Shown in pieces: positions 56,796 to 64,000 of a DNA stretch of 64,000 nucleotides; within the stretch, counting starts at the first letter, position 1, and every line of letters begins with the position of its first letter. The notes beneath the pieces are model-generated. The model was not told where the DNA came from, did not search any database, and saw only the letters and a program-made list of their open reading frames with translations. This DNA comes from Arthrobacter sp. Leaf137 (GTDB lineage Bacteria; Actinomycetota; Actinomycetes; Actinomycetales; Micrococcaceae). A program made the position numbers and the translations under genes. Where the stretch lies: NCBI RefSeq assembly GCF_001423525.1, contig NZ_LMOI01000023.1, positions 164,295 to 228,294 of the forward strand, in the 5' to 3' direction.

Positions 56796-59700
56796 TTAGG
56801 CCTTGGCCTGGCTCCGCGCCGGGAGCGGCGCAGGACGCAGCCGGCGGTAACCCTCACGGAGCGGCGGACGGTCCGTGGGCAGTTCCTGAACCATTTCCTT
56901 GAGCGCGCCAATGCCGTACTCCAGCTGCGGATCGCGGCCGGCGGCGTAGGCATGCGGCGGGAAGGTCACTTCGATGTCCGGGTCCACGCCATAATTCTCC
57001 ACGCTCCAGCCGACGCCGCCGCCGAACCAGGTGGCGTAGCGCGGCTGGGTTACGCCGGTTCCGTCAGCCAAGGCGAAGCGGTTGTCGATGCCCACCACGC
57101 CGCCCCAGGTGCGCGTTCCGATGACCGGGCCAATTCCCCGCAGCTTGGATACCTGGGTGATGATGTCGCCGTCGGAGCCAGCGAATTCGTCCGCGAGGAT
57201 GATCACCGGTCCCCTCGGTGCGTGGTGGGGGTAGGTGCGCGGCTTTTCCCCGCGCGGCATGCTCCAGCCGGTCACCTTGCGGCCAATCAGTTCGGCCACC
57301 AGCTGCGACGTGTGTCCGCCGCGGTTGCGCCGCACATCCACAATCAGCCCGTCCAGCGCGGTCTCGGTGTCCAGGTCCCGGTGCAGCTGGGCCCAGCCGT
57401 TGGCCATCATGTCCGGGATATGCAGGTAGCCGAAGGCGCCGCCGGATGCTTCCCGGACGGTGCGGCGGTTCGAGGCAACCCATTCCTGGTACCGCAGCCG
57501 CTCCTCGTCCTTGACGGGAACGACGGCGACGCGGCGCTGGGTGCCGGCGGTATCGCCGTGCCCGGCACCGTTCAGCAGGGTCAGTTCGACGGCGCGGCCC
57601 GCAGCACCGACCAGCTGCATGGCCGGTGTGACAGATTCAGCCAGCGGCACGCCGTCGATGGCCAGCAGGATGTCGCCGGCTTTTGCGTCGACCCCGGGAC
57701 GGTTCAGTGGTGAGGTGGCCAGCGGATCCGAAGACTCGCCGGCGAGGATCCGGGTGATTTCCCAGCCCGACGCGGTATGGGCCAGATCGGCTCCCAGCCG
57801 GCCCTGACCGCGGCTCCCGTTCTCCGTCACGGCCGCTGGGCGGACGTACGCATGCGACGTGCCTAGCTCGCCGTGGAGCTCCCACAGCAGGTCAACGAGG
57901 TCGTCGTGCGAGCCCAGCCGGTCCACCAGGGGACGGTACCGGTTGCGCATCGAGTCCCAGTCCTGGCCCGCCATGTCTTCGGCCCAGAAGAAGTCCCGCT
58001 GCAGGCGCCAGGCCTCGTCGAACGCCTGCCCCCAGACGCTGACGGGATTCATCATCACTCGGATGCGCCCCAGGTCCACCTTGACCAGCTTGCCGGATTC
58101 CTCATCCGCCTTGGCGTCCGACGGAACCACAGTGACCTGTTTGTCGGCAATGACCACGGCCTTGGTCCGGTCGCCCGAGAGCCGGTAACTGTCCAGGGAC
58201 TCCACCAGGGTTTCCTGCTTGCGGCGGCCGAGGTCGTACCGCACCAGGCTGGGACGAGTGTCCTTGTCCTCCTGGCTTGCCTTGCCGTCGCCGGTGACGC
58301 CGGAGAGGGCAGCGTCAAGCCACAGAAGCGCGTCCTTGGTTGCCGAGAGACCGGTGTAGTTACCCTGCGGAACCGGAACACCGATGACCCGGTGGGCCAG
58401 GCCCTCGGGATCCACGCGGACCGCCGGCGGCCCGTCCTGTGCGTCCGCATCAGCGGCATCGGGCCCAGCGGCATCTGCACCAGCTGCCCCGGGCGCCACG
58501 TCCGGTCCGAACGGCGATGGCGTACCGGCGGCGAGGGCCACGAGGTAAGGCTTGATGGGGCTGGGGAAGGACAGATCGAAGGAGTGGCCGTCGTAGACGG
58601 GGTCGAAGCTGCGGTTGGAGAGGAAGGCCAGGTACTTCCCGTCCGGGGTGAACGCCGGCGACCTGTCGCAGAACCGTCCGTCGGTAACCTCCACGGGATC
58701 GGAGCCCGGGGCAGCGATGCTGGCAGCCCGCAGCCGGCTGCGCGAGCCGAAGGAGGTGACAGGCTCGGACCAGACCAGCCAGGCGGAGTCGCCGGACCAG
58801 GCGAGGTCGGAGATGGTTCCCTCCCCGATGCTGGCCACCCGGGTCAGTTCGCCCGAGGCGGCGTCGGCGAGGTACACGTCGCCGAACGACGTCCCCAGGG
58901 CCAGCCACCGTCCGTCAGGGCTCGCCTCAAGGGCACTTACGCGCGACGGCGTCGGAACGGCAATCTGCGCGGCAGCGGAAGCCGAGGCGGGTGCGGCAGG
59001 TTTGCCGGTCCCCTCCTCCGCAACCACCTCCGGTTGCTGTTCGTCGCTGCCACCCGTGCGGGAATTGGCCGGCACAACAGGCGAAGATTGCGCAGATCCC
59101 GCCAGCACCGCGGCGCCGGCAGCAGGCACGGGCTGGGGCAAGGCAACGGCATCCGCCCGCCCGGAGCCTGAACCGGTGTCTGCTTCCACGGGATTGGCTG
59201 CCTCCGGCGTGTCGCCGGCGGACGGCGTTGCCGGCACGGCGCCTGCGGGCATGGCCGGGTGGTCGATGGTTGCCACGATGTCCCTGATGTGCAGGGCTTC
59301 GATGCCGCCGTGGTCCGCAATGTAGGCGATGCGGCCATCGCCGAGCGGCCGGGGAAGGCGGCCGCGCACGCCCGGTGTGGCCTCGATGATGCGCGAAGGC
59401 CCGTCCTTGTGGCGGAGCCAGTGGATGGTGCCGTGCGCCTCCACCGCGCTGGCTGAACCGGTGGCATCGGGCACTGCGGCACCCAGGTGCTTTGAAGTCT
59501 TCAGGAGGGCGGGGCGGCGGGACTGCGAGGCGGACCCGAGGGTGATATCAAGGCGGACGGCCTCGGACCCAAGGTCCTTCAGTACCCACAGTTCACCGGC
59601 GGATTCGAAGATGACCCGGCTGCCGTCCGTGGCGGCGTGGCGGACGTAGAAGTCCTCGTGGTCGGTGTGCCGGCGCAGGTCCTTACCGTTGGGAAGGACC

Positions 59701-60356
59701 GAATAGAGGTTGCCGTAGCCCTCGTGGTCGGAGAGGAAGGCCACCCGGCCACCCACCCACAGGGGATCGGCAAAATTTCCTTCAAGGTCCGGCAGCAGCC
59801 TTTCGAATTCGCCGTTGCCGTCAGTATCGATCCACAGCTTCCCTGCCGTGCCGCCGCGGTACCTCTTCCACCAGGCGGGTTCGCGGGACAGCACGCTGGC
59901 CACCACGACGGGGCGCTCATCTCCCACTTCCGGGCCGAAGGCCACCGACTCCACGGGACCAAACGGCAGTTCTTCCGCCCAGCCGCCTTCGAGCGGCACG
60001 CTGTACGCATGTGTGTGGCGGCTTTCGGCCTGCCGGAACGCGCTGGTCACCACCACGGCGCCGCCGGCGGTGAAGCCCTTGACCCGGGTGGTGCTGTGGC
60101 CGAAGTAAGTCAGCTGCCGGTAACCGCCGCCGTCGACGTCCGCCGCGACCACTTCCGGTGCCGTTCCCTGGACCACCGTCCACACCAGCTTCTTGCCGTC
60201 CGGGGTGAAGCGCGGGTTGCGGGCGGGCAGCTGGAGCGAGGAGATACGCCACGCACGGCCCCCGTCCAGTGGCGCAATCCAGACGTCATCCTCGGCCACG
60301 AAGGTGACCAGATCGCCGTGAAGATGCGGAAAACGGAAGTAGCTCGAAGAGGTCAT
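56796..60356 (-). CDS. Tricorn-type protease, S41 family
   Basis: 1186-residue cytosolic peptidase of the Tricorn family, which trims peptides from the proteasome or other proteases. An N-terminal beta-propeller starts FRFPHLHGDLVTFVAEDDVWI; a second propeller follows a low-complexity Ala/Pro/Gly/Ser insert of about 90 residues. A PDZ domain (GDILLAIDGVPL) and the S41 domain with the nucleophile in FAGSDGDIITQ, then TWGGVVGIDN, end the chain. ATG 60356 lacks a ribosome site but has -10 TATGAT six bases upstream, so a leaderless mRNA is likely; the much longer opening upstream overlaps the next gene. Convergent with osmC. Confidence 0.9.
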   Translation of the reverse strand: MTSSSYFRFPHLHGDLVTFVAEDDVWIAPLDGGRAWRISSLQLPARNPRFTPDGKKLVWTVVQGTAPEVVAADVDGGGYRQLTYFGHSTTRVKGFTAGGAVVVTSAFRQAESRHTHAYSVPLEGGWAEELPFGPVESVAFGPEVGDERPVVVASVLSREPAWWKRYRGGTAGKLWIDTDGNGEFERLLPDLEGNFADPLWVGGRVAFLSDHEGYGNLYSVLPNGKDLRRHTDHEDFYVRHAATDGSRVIFESAGELWVLKDLGSEAVRLDITLGSASQSRRPALLKTSKHLGAAVPDATGSASAVEAHGTIHWLRHKDGPSRIIEATPGVRGRLPRPLGDGRIAYIADHGGIEALHIRDIVATIDHPAMPAGAVPATPSAGDTPEAANPVEADTGSGSGRADAVALPQPVPAAGAAVLAGSAQSSPVVPANSRTGGSDEQQPEVVAEEGTGKPAAPASASAAAQIAVPTPSRVSALEASPDGRWLALGTSFGDVYLADAASGELTRVASIGEGTISDLAWSGDSAWLVWSEPVTSFGSRSRLRAASIAAPGSDPVEVTDGRFCDRSPAFTPDGKYLAFLSNRSFDPVYDGHSFDLSFPSPIKPYLVALAAGTPSPFGPDVAPGAAGADAAGPDAADADAQDGPPAVRVDPEGLAHRVIGVPVPQGNYTGLSATKDALLWLDAALSGVTGDGKASQEDKDTRPSLVRYDLGRRKQETLVESLDSYRLSGDRTKAVVIADKQVTVVPSDAKADEESGKLVKVDLGRIRVMMNPVSVWGQAFDEAWRLQRDFFWAEDMAGQDWDSMRNRYRPLVDRLGSHDDLVDLLWELHGELGTSHAYVRPAAVTENGSRGQGRLGADLAHTASGWEITRILAGESSDPLATSPLNRPGVDAKAGDILLAIDGVPLAESVTPAMQLVGAAGRAVELTLLNGAGHGDTAGTQRRVAVVPVKDEERLRYQEWVASNRRTVREASGGAFGYLHIPDMMANGWAQLHRDLDTETALDGLIVDVRRNRGGHTSQLVAELIGRKVTGWSMPRGEKPRTYPHHAPRGPVIILADEFAGSDGDIITQVSKLRGIGPVIGTRTWGGVVGIDNRFALADGTGVTQPRYATWFGGGVGWSVENYGVDPDIEVTFPPHAYAAGRDPQLEYGIGALKEMVQELPTDRPPLREGYRRLRPAPLPARSQAKA

Positions 60357-60362
60357 CGTTCG

Positions 60363-60368
60363 ATCATA
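60363..60368 (-). promoter_or_regulatory. -10 element of the Tricorn gene (leaderless arrangement)
   Basis: TATGAT on the minus strand, close to the consensus, six bases before the ATG at 60356. Confidence 0.55.
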
Positions 60369-60429
60369 GTCATCCCTTACCCGGCGCCGCGGGACGTGCC
60401 TTGGGGCCGGGTCCGTGGTGTGATGGAGC

Positions 60430-61341
60430 ATGCGCATCCTTATGTCCGGGGCCTCGGGAATGATCGGCACGTCCATGTCCGCCACCTTCAGGGAGGCCGG
60501 GCATGACGTCGTGTCCCTGGTGCGCCGGGAACCGAAGACGGCCGCCGAAGTCCGCTGGGATCCGGCCGCCGGAGAACTGGATCCCCGGGCACTTGAGGGC
60601 GCGGATGCCGTCGTCAATCTTTCCGGTGCCGGAATCGGCGACCGCCCGTGGACGCGCAAGCGGGTTGAAGAGTTGTTCAGTTCGCGGCTCCGGTCTACGG
60701 AAACCCTGGTCCGGGCGATGCAGCAGGTGGACAGCCCGCCGCCCACCTTCATCAGCCAATCAGGCTCCGGGTATTACGGCGACGCGGGATACACCGTGCT
60801 TCGCGAAGATGCCTCCGCGGGGTCGGGCACCCTGTCCCGCATCTGTGTCGAATGGGAACAGGCCGCTGCCGCCGCCCCGCCAGGCGTGCGGACTGTCACG
60901 CCCCGCACCGGCGTTGTCCTCAGCCACTCAGGCGGCGCCTTGGGCAGGCTGCTCCCCCTCTTGCGCCTCGGCATCGGCGGACCGTTCGGGGACGGCCGCC
61001 AATACTGGCCCTGGATTTCCCTGCCGGATGTGTCAAGGGCTTTCCTGTTCCTGCTGGAATCCGACATCCGTGGCCCCGTTAACCTGTGCGCCCCCGAACA
61101 GGCTGACGTCAACAGCATCGTGGCCGCACTGGCCCATGCGCTGCACCGGCCTGCTGTCCTGCGGGTCCCGGGCCCGGTGTTGCGCCTGCTGATGCGCGAC
61201 CTGGCCGAAGAGCTGCTGCTGGCCAGTCAGAGGATGGAGCCTGCCGTGTTGTCGGCGGCCGGTTTCCGCTGGGAACATCCTGGTTTGACGGAGGCGGCCG
61301 CCTGGGTTGCCGGCAACGACAAGGCCGCGGACCCGGCCTGA
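60430..61341 (+). CDS. TIGR01777-family oxidoreductase (NAD-dependent epimerase/dehydratase fold)
   Basis: 303 residues. N-terminal Rossmann motif SGASGMIGTSMSATFREAGHDV; the family motif with YYGD (SGSGYYGDAG) near residue 115, and WEQAAAAAPPGVRTVTPRTGVVLS as in the family's characteristic block; PWISLPDVSRAFLFLLE follows. The C-terminal DUF1731 segment (LLLASQRMEPAVLSAAGFRWEHP) is present. E. coli YfcH is in this family; its substrate is unknown, and so is this one. It is divergent from the Tricorn gene with a 73-base gap. Confidence 0.9.
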   Translation: MRILMSGASGMIGTSMSATFREAGHDVVSLVRREPKTAAEVRWDPAAGELDPRALEGADAVVNLSGAGIGDRPWTRKRVEELFSSRLRSTETLVRAMQQVDSPPPTFISQSGSGYYGDAGYTVLREDASAGSGTLSRICVEWEQAAAAAPPGVRTVTPRTGVVLSHSGGALGRLLPLLRLGIGGPFGDGRQYWPWISLPDVSRAFLFLLESDIRGPVNLCAPEQADVNSIVAALAHALHRPAVLRVPGPVLRLLMRDLAEELLLASQRMEPAVLSAAGFRWEHPGLTEAAAWVAGNDKAADPA

Positions 61342-61388
61342 CGCTGACCTGGTGAGCCTGGTGCGGGCTGCAGCGGCGGGGCGCGGTT

Positions 61389-63083
61389 TCAGGAGCCAGG
61401 GAGGATCTCGCTGATCCGCCACTTTCCGTCCTCCGCAATGAGGACCAAACGCAGGGGCTGGCCGGGTGCATCAGCACCTTTTGCGGCAACAGTTCCTGTG
61501 GTGTCCTTCTCTTCCCAGGCTGATGTGGCGGCGGTGGCCTGGACAACCGCGCGCGAATCCGTTGGACCCGGTTCGGTCCGGATGTCCGAGAGCGTGCTGA
61601 TGAAGCCTGAAAGCACCCTGCCCGAAGCTGACAGCCTCTCCGCAGTGAGATGGTCGGCAGCGGCCGCCGGCGACCCGGAGGCGTTGACTTCCGCCAGCAG
61701 GTCCACCTGGCCGCTGCGGAAGGCGTGGTCACGCAGCGCCGCAAGGCCACGCAGGGCGTCCGCAGGTTGTGCGGACGCCGCCAGGGCCCTGGCCTCGTCC
61801 AGTGCGGCAGGGCCGCCGGCCTGAACCGCAGCAGAGTCTCCGGCAGTGGCGGAAGCTGCCTCTGCCGCAGCCCTGCCATCGCCGGCGGGATCCAGGGTGC
61901 CCAGGGCCACTTGGGACAAAGGAGTCAGCCACAGGACCATCGCCGCACCGGCAGCCGCGCCGGCTGCGAGGACGGTCCGGCGCTGGCGAACACCGGTTGG
62001 AGTCACACTGCGGTGAGCCCCGTTCCGGTGCCCGCCTGCGTGCTTCCGGGAACGCACATGGGCACCACCCGTGTCCTTCCGCCGTGCTGGTTCGCCCGTT
62101 GCGGCGGGGACCGCCGTCAGCCGCGGCGGCGTGGCCACCCGCCGGCGCAATGTCCCCAACCGTTCCTTCAGCCGGCCCGGTGAGGGCGGCGGCACGTGCC
62201 TGCGCGTCAGGAGCTCGGCGATGACGGTGGGATGGACGGCGGCAGAAAGGTCCACCGGCACAGGCGCGGCGCTGCGGTAGACAGCGGTTGCCAAGGCACC
62301 GGCGGTGGGACGGAGCCTGCGGTCTTCGCTGAGACCTGCTTCCAGGGCTGCAGCAAGGTCCACAGGTACACCGGGAACCAGGAGCGGCAGCGGTGGCCGG
62401 TCTGCCGTGCGTGGGGGCGCGGCACCGGTGAGGCAGAACCATCCGAGGGCCGCCGCCGCATAGACGTCCCTCTCGGGTTGCAGCCCTGCGCGGACCGCAT
62501 CCACCGGTGCAGGATCCACGAAGCCGGGAGTGCCGTGGCCTGCTCCGCCGGCGGGGTCCCCCAGCATCCGGGCGATTCCCAGGTCCGAAAGCATCGGCTT
62601 GCCCTGGCCGGTGAACAGCACGTTGCCGGGCGAAACGTCCCCGTGCGTGAATCCTTTCCCGTGGAGATAGGACAGCGCCTGGGCGATGGGAGTCAGTACC
62701 GTTACGGTTTCACCGACGCTGAGCCGGCCGCGGGAGCCAAGGAGCTGCCCCAGGGAGCCACCGGACGCGTAGTCCATGATGAGGGCAGTCGGAGCCCGTC
62801 CTTCCGCGTCGCCGGGCGGCCCGGGGTGCAGGCTGACGGCGTCGTGGGCCCTGACCAGGTGCTGGTGGTCCAGGACGGAGAGGATCCGGATTTCCCTTCT
62901 CACCGCCTCCTCCGACGTCTCTCCCCGGCAGCGTGACTCACCGGAGCCGGGGTGGAAGCACTTTACGGCGTATTTCCTGCCCGTGGCCTGCTCAGCGGCA
63001 AGCCAGACGGACGCGCTGCTTCCCCGGCCCAGGAGCCGGTCAACCGCAAAACCCGGGACGTCGGGAGCCTGCAAATCATCCAT
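61389..63083 (-). CDS. Membrane-anchored serine/threonine protein kinase (PknB-like) with altered HRD and DFG motifs
   Basis: 564 residues. The kinase domain (about 10-275) has a glycine loop LGRGSSASVW, the ATP Lys in YAVKCF, a Glu helix and APE-like GTPGFVDPAP. The catalytic loop reads FTHGDVSPGNVLF (HGD in place of HRD, catalytic Asp and Asn kept) and the metal motif SDLGIAR (DLG for DFG). A basic linker leads to one membrane helix (VLAAGAAAGAAMVLWLTPL near 375) and an outside domain of about 165 residues ending GKWRISEILPGS. Targets unknown. Convergent with the epimerase gene, divergent from lipB. Confidence 0.85.
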   Translation of the reverse strand: MDDLQAPDVPGFAVDRLLGRGSSASVWLAAEQATGRKYAVKCFHPGSGESRCRGETSEEAVRREIRILSVLDHQHLVRAHDAVSLHPGPPGDAEGRAPTALIMDYASGGSLGQLLGSRGRLSVGETVTVLTPIAQALSYLHGKGFTHGDVSPGNVLFTGQGKPMLSDLGIARMLGDPAGGAGHGTPGFVDPAPVDAVRAGLQPERDVYAAAALGWFCLTGAAPPRTADRPPLPLLVPGVPVDLAAALEAGLSEDRRLRPTAGALATAVYRSAAPVPVDLSAAVHPTVIAELLTRRHVPPPSPGRLKERLGTLRRRVATPPRLTAVPAATGEPARRKDTGGAHVRSRKHAGGHRNGAHRSVTPTGVRQRRTVLAAGAAAGAAMVLWLTPLSQVALGTLDPAGDGRAAAEAASATAGDSAAVQAGGPAALDEARALAASAQPADALRGLAALRDHAFRSGQVDLLAEVNASGSPAAAADHLTAERLSASGRVLSGFISTLSDIRTEPGPTDSRAVVQATAATSAWEEKDTTGTVAAKGADAPGQPLRLVLIAEDGKWRISEILPGS

Positions 63084-63121
63084 GTCCCATGTCTAGCGGA
63101 ATCCGCAGACGGCTGCAGAAG

Positions 63122-63130
63122 TTATCCACA
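63122..63130 (+). other. Isolated DnaA-box sequence
   Basis: TTATCCACA, an exact match to the E. coli consensus, 39 bases beyond the kinase start. There is no cluster, so it is not an origin; it could be chance. Confidence 0.3.
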
Positions 63131-63181
63131 GCCGGAGCGGGCCCTCAGTCACATTGTGGGCGCAGGTGAAGGCCGCTGGTG

Positions 63182-63226
63182 AGCTTAGACACTAAACCCA
63201 GTCCGCGGCGCTGCGGGGTCTAAGCT
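63182..63226. promoter_or_regulatory. Mirror-image promoter repeat between the kinase gene and lipB
   Basis: AGCTTAGAC and GTCTAAGCT are perfect 9-base inverted arms around a 27-base spacer. Each arm holds a TAAGCT -10-like hexamer facing outward: the right one is seven bases before the lipB ATG, the left one faces the kinase gene. Confidence 0.4.
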
Positions 63227-63233
63227 GGAAGGC

Positions 63234-63902
63234 ATGACTCTTGAGTTTTCAGGGCTGGGTCTTGCCCCGGAGTTCGTTGATTACCAGCACGCCTGGGACC
63301 TTCAACGCGAACTTCACGGAAAAGTGGTGGCCGATGAGGCACCCAGCACCGTGCTCCTGCTGGAGCACGCAGCCGTTTACACCGCAGGCAAGCTGACCGA
63401 GGACCACGAACGGCCTTTCGACGGGACTCCCGTGGTGGCCGTGGACCGCGGCGGCAAGCTCACCTGGCATGGTCCGGGCCAGCTCATCGCGTACCCCATC
63501 CTGAAACTGAGGAACCGCGCCGGGATCCGTGACTATGTGGACCGGCTCGAAGCCGTCATGATCGCCGTCATGGCCGATTACGGCATCCGTGCTGAACGCA
63601 TCAAGGGCCGCGCCGGTGTATGGGTCAAGGCCGACGCCAACGGGCCCGACCGCAAGATCGCCGCCATCGGCATCCGTGTCCTCAACGGCGTGACCATGCA
63701 CGGCGTCGCCATCAACTGCAGTAACGACCTCGCCCCCTACAGGCAGATCATCGCCTGCGGCATCACCGACGCCGGCGTTACAACCATGTCCCGGGAAACC
63801 GGGAAGGACATCCGTCCCGCCGACATCGCCGAACGCTTCGTGGAAGAATTCCGCAAGCACGAAGAAGCACTCGTTTCAAGCCCCGAAGGAGCTCTACTGT
63901 GA
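63234..63902 (+). CDS. lipB: Octanoyltransferase LipB
   Basis: Transfers octanoyl from acyl-carrier protein to lipoyl domains, the first step of lipoate synthesis; 222 residues. The substrate region RGGKLTWHGPGQLIAYPILKLR is at 72-93; catalytic K141 is in DRKIAAIGIRV and C175 in IIACGITDAG. GGAAGG lies six bases before the ATG. It overlaps lipA by GTGA, making a lipB-lipA operon that supplies the E2 protein encoded upstream. Confidence 0.95.
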   Translation: MTLEFSGLGLAPEFVDYQHAWDLQRELHGKVVADEAPSTVLLLEHAAVYTAGKLTEDHERPFDGTPVVAVDRGGKLTWHGPGQLIAYPILKLRNRAGIRDYVDRLEAVMIAVMADYGIRAERIKGRAGVWVKADANGPDRKIAAIGIRVLNGVTMHGVAINCSNDLAPYRQIIACGITDAGVTTMSRETGKDIRPADIAERFVEEFRKHEEALVSSPEGALL

Positions 63903-64000
63903 CATTGGCACCCGAAGGCCGGAAGTTGCTGCGGATCGAGCAGCGCAACGCGGCTGTCCCGGTGGAACGCAAACCGGAATGGATCAAGGCCAAAGTCCAC
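63899..64000 (+). CDS. lipA: Lipoyl synthase LipA, N-terminus only
   Basis: Only the first 34 codons are in the window. GTG start in the GTGA overlap with lipB, preceded by GAAGGAG. The N-terminal sequence RKLLRIEQRNAAVPVERKPEW is that of LipA, a radical-SAM enzyme which inserts two sulfurs into octanoyl groups; the iron-sulfur cysteines lie beyond the edge. Confidence 0.9.
   Translation, partial: MTLAPEGRKLLRIEQRNAAVPVERKPEWIKAKVH

Noticed and set aside
63122..63130. Replication origin near lipB
   Set aside because: A single DnaA box without a cluster, AT-rich unwinding region or dnaA/dnaN genes.

Overview
The window is high-GC DNA from an actinobacterium, most likely a member of the Micrococcaceae such as Arthrobacter or Pseudarthrobacter. 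Evidence is a mycothione reductase (mycothiol redox), SepH, several actinobacterial protein families (DUF3159, DUF3710, DUF3093, DUF4192, DUF5998, DUF7455), GTG and TTG starts, and GTGA/ATGA gene overlaps. It looks like ordinary chromosome: no insertion sequence, prophage, CRISPR array, tRNA or rRNA was seen, and no gap between genes exceeds 300 bases. Family names come from reading the proteins, not from a database search.

Layout. 1-2.2 kb: an ECF vitamin/metabolite transporter (A partial, T, S) on the minus strand. 2.5-3.9 kb: mycothione reductase. 3.9-9.2 kb: a minus-strand chain dxs > DUF402 protein > unknown protein > aldo/keto reductase > nucleoside hydrolase. 9.3-12.2 kb: aconitase. 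12.3-22.2 kb: a block of conserved actinobacterial genes: TrmA-type RNA methyltransferase, a KimA-like APC potassium transporter, two TrkA-type regulatory subunits (CeoB/CeoC), DUF3159, an OB-fold protein, DUF3710, dUTPase, DUF3093 and SepH. 22.3-24.4 kb: an HNH/DUF222 gene broken by a 100-bp tandem duplication. 24.5-27.2 kb: thymidine kinase, an alkaline-phosphatase-superfamily protein and DUF5998. 27.4-32.7 kb: a GNAT-first Pat-type acetyltransferase divergent from topoisomerase IV subunit A. 32.7-34.2 kb: a GNAT gene with an in-frame amber stop, then a DinB-family protein. 34.2-42.0 kb: cytochrome bd oxidase (cydA, cydB, fused cydDC) divergent from a BlaI-type repressor and an M56 metallopeptidase. 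42.1-50.3 kb: topoisomerase IV subunit B, DUF7455 protein, principal sigma factor, DUF4192, MFS transporter and a PAC2 protein. 50.5-64 kb: leucyl aminopeptidase, dihydrolipoyl dehydrogenase, 2-oxoacid dehydrogenase E2, a small membrane protein, an OsmC protein, a Tricorn-type protease, a TIGR01777 epimerase, a Ser/Thr kinase, lipB and the start of lipA.

How parts work together. LipB and LipA make the lipoyl cofactor used by the E2 protein encoded 8 kb upstream, and LpdA re-oxidises it. CydA/B form the bd oxidase and CydDC is needed to assemble it. The most interesting regulatory signal is a set of inverted repeats, TTCTAC-N5-GTAGAA. Three lie between cydA and blaI and a fourth, with one change, lies in the promoter of a small membrane protein 15 kb away. 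This points to a BlaI/M56 protease switch controlling a respiratory regulon. A second recurring pattern is a -10 hexamer exactly six bases before the start codon of five genes, predicting leaderless mRNAs.
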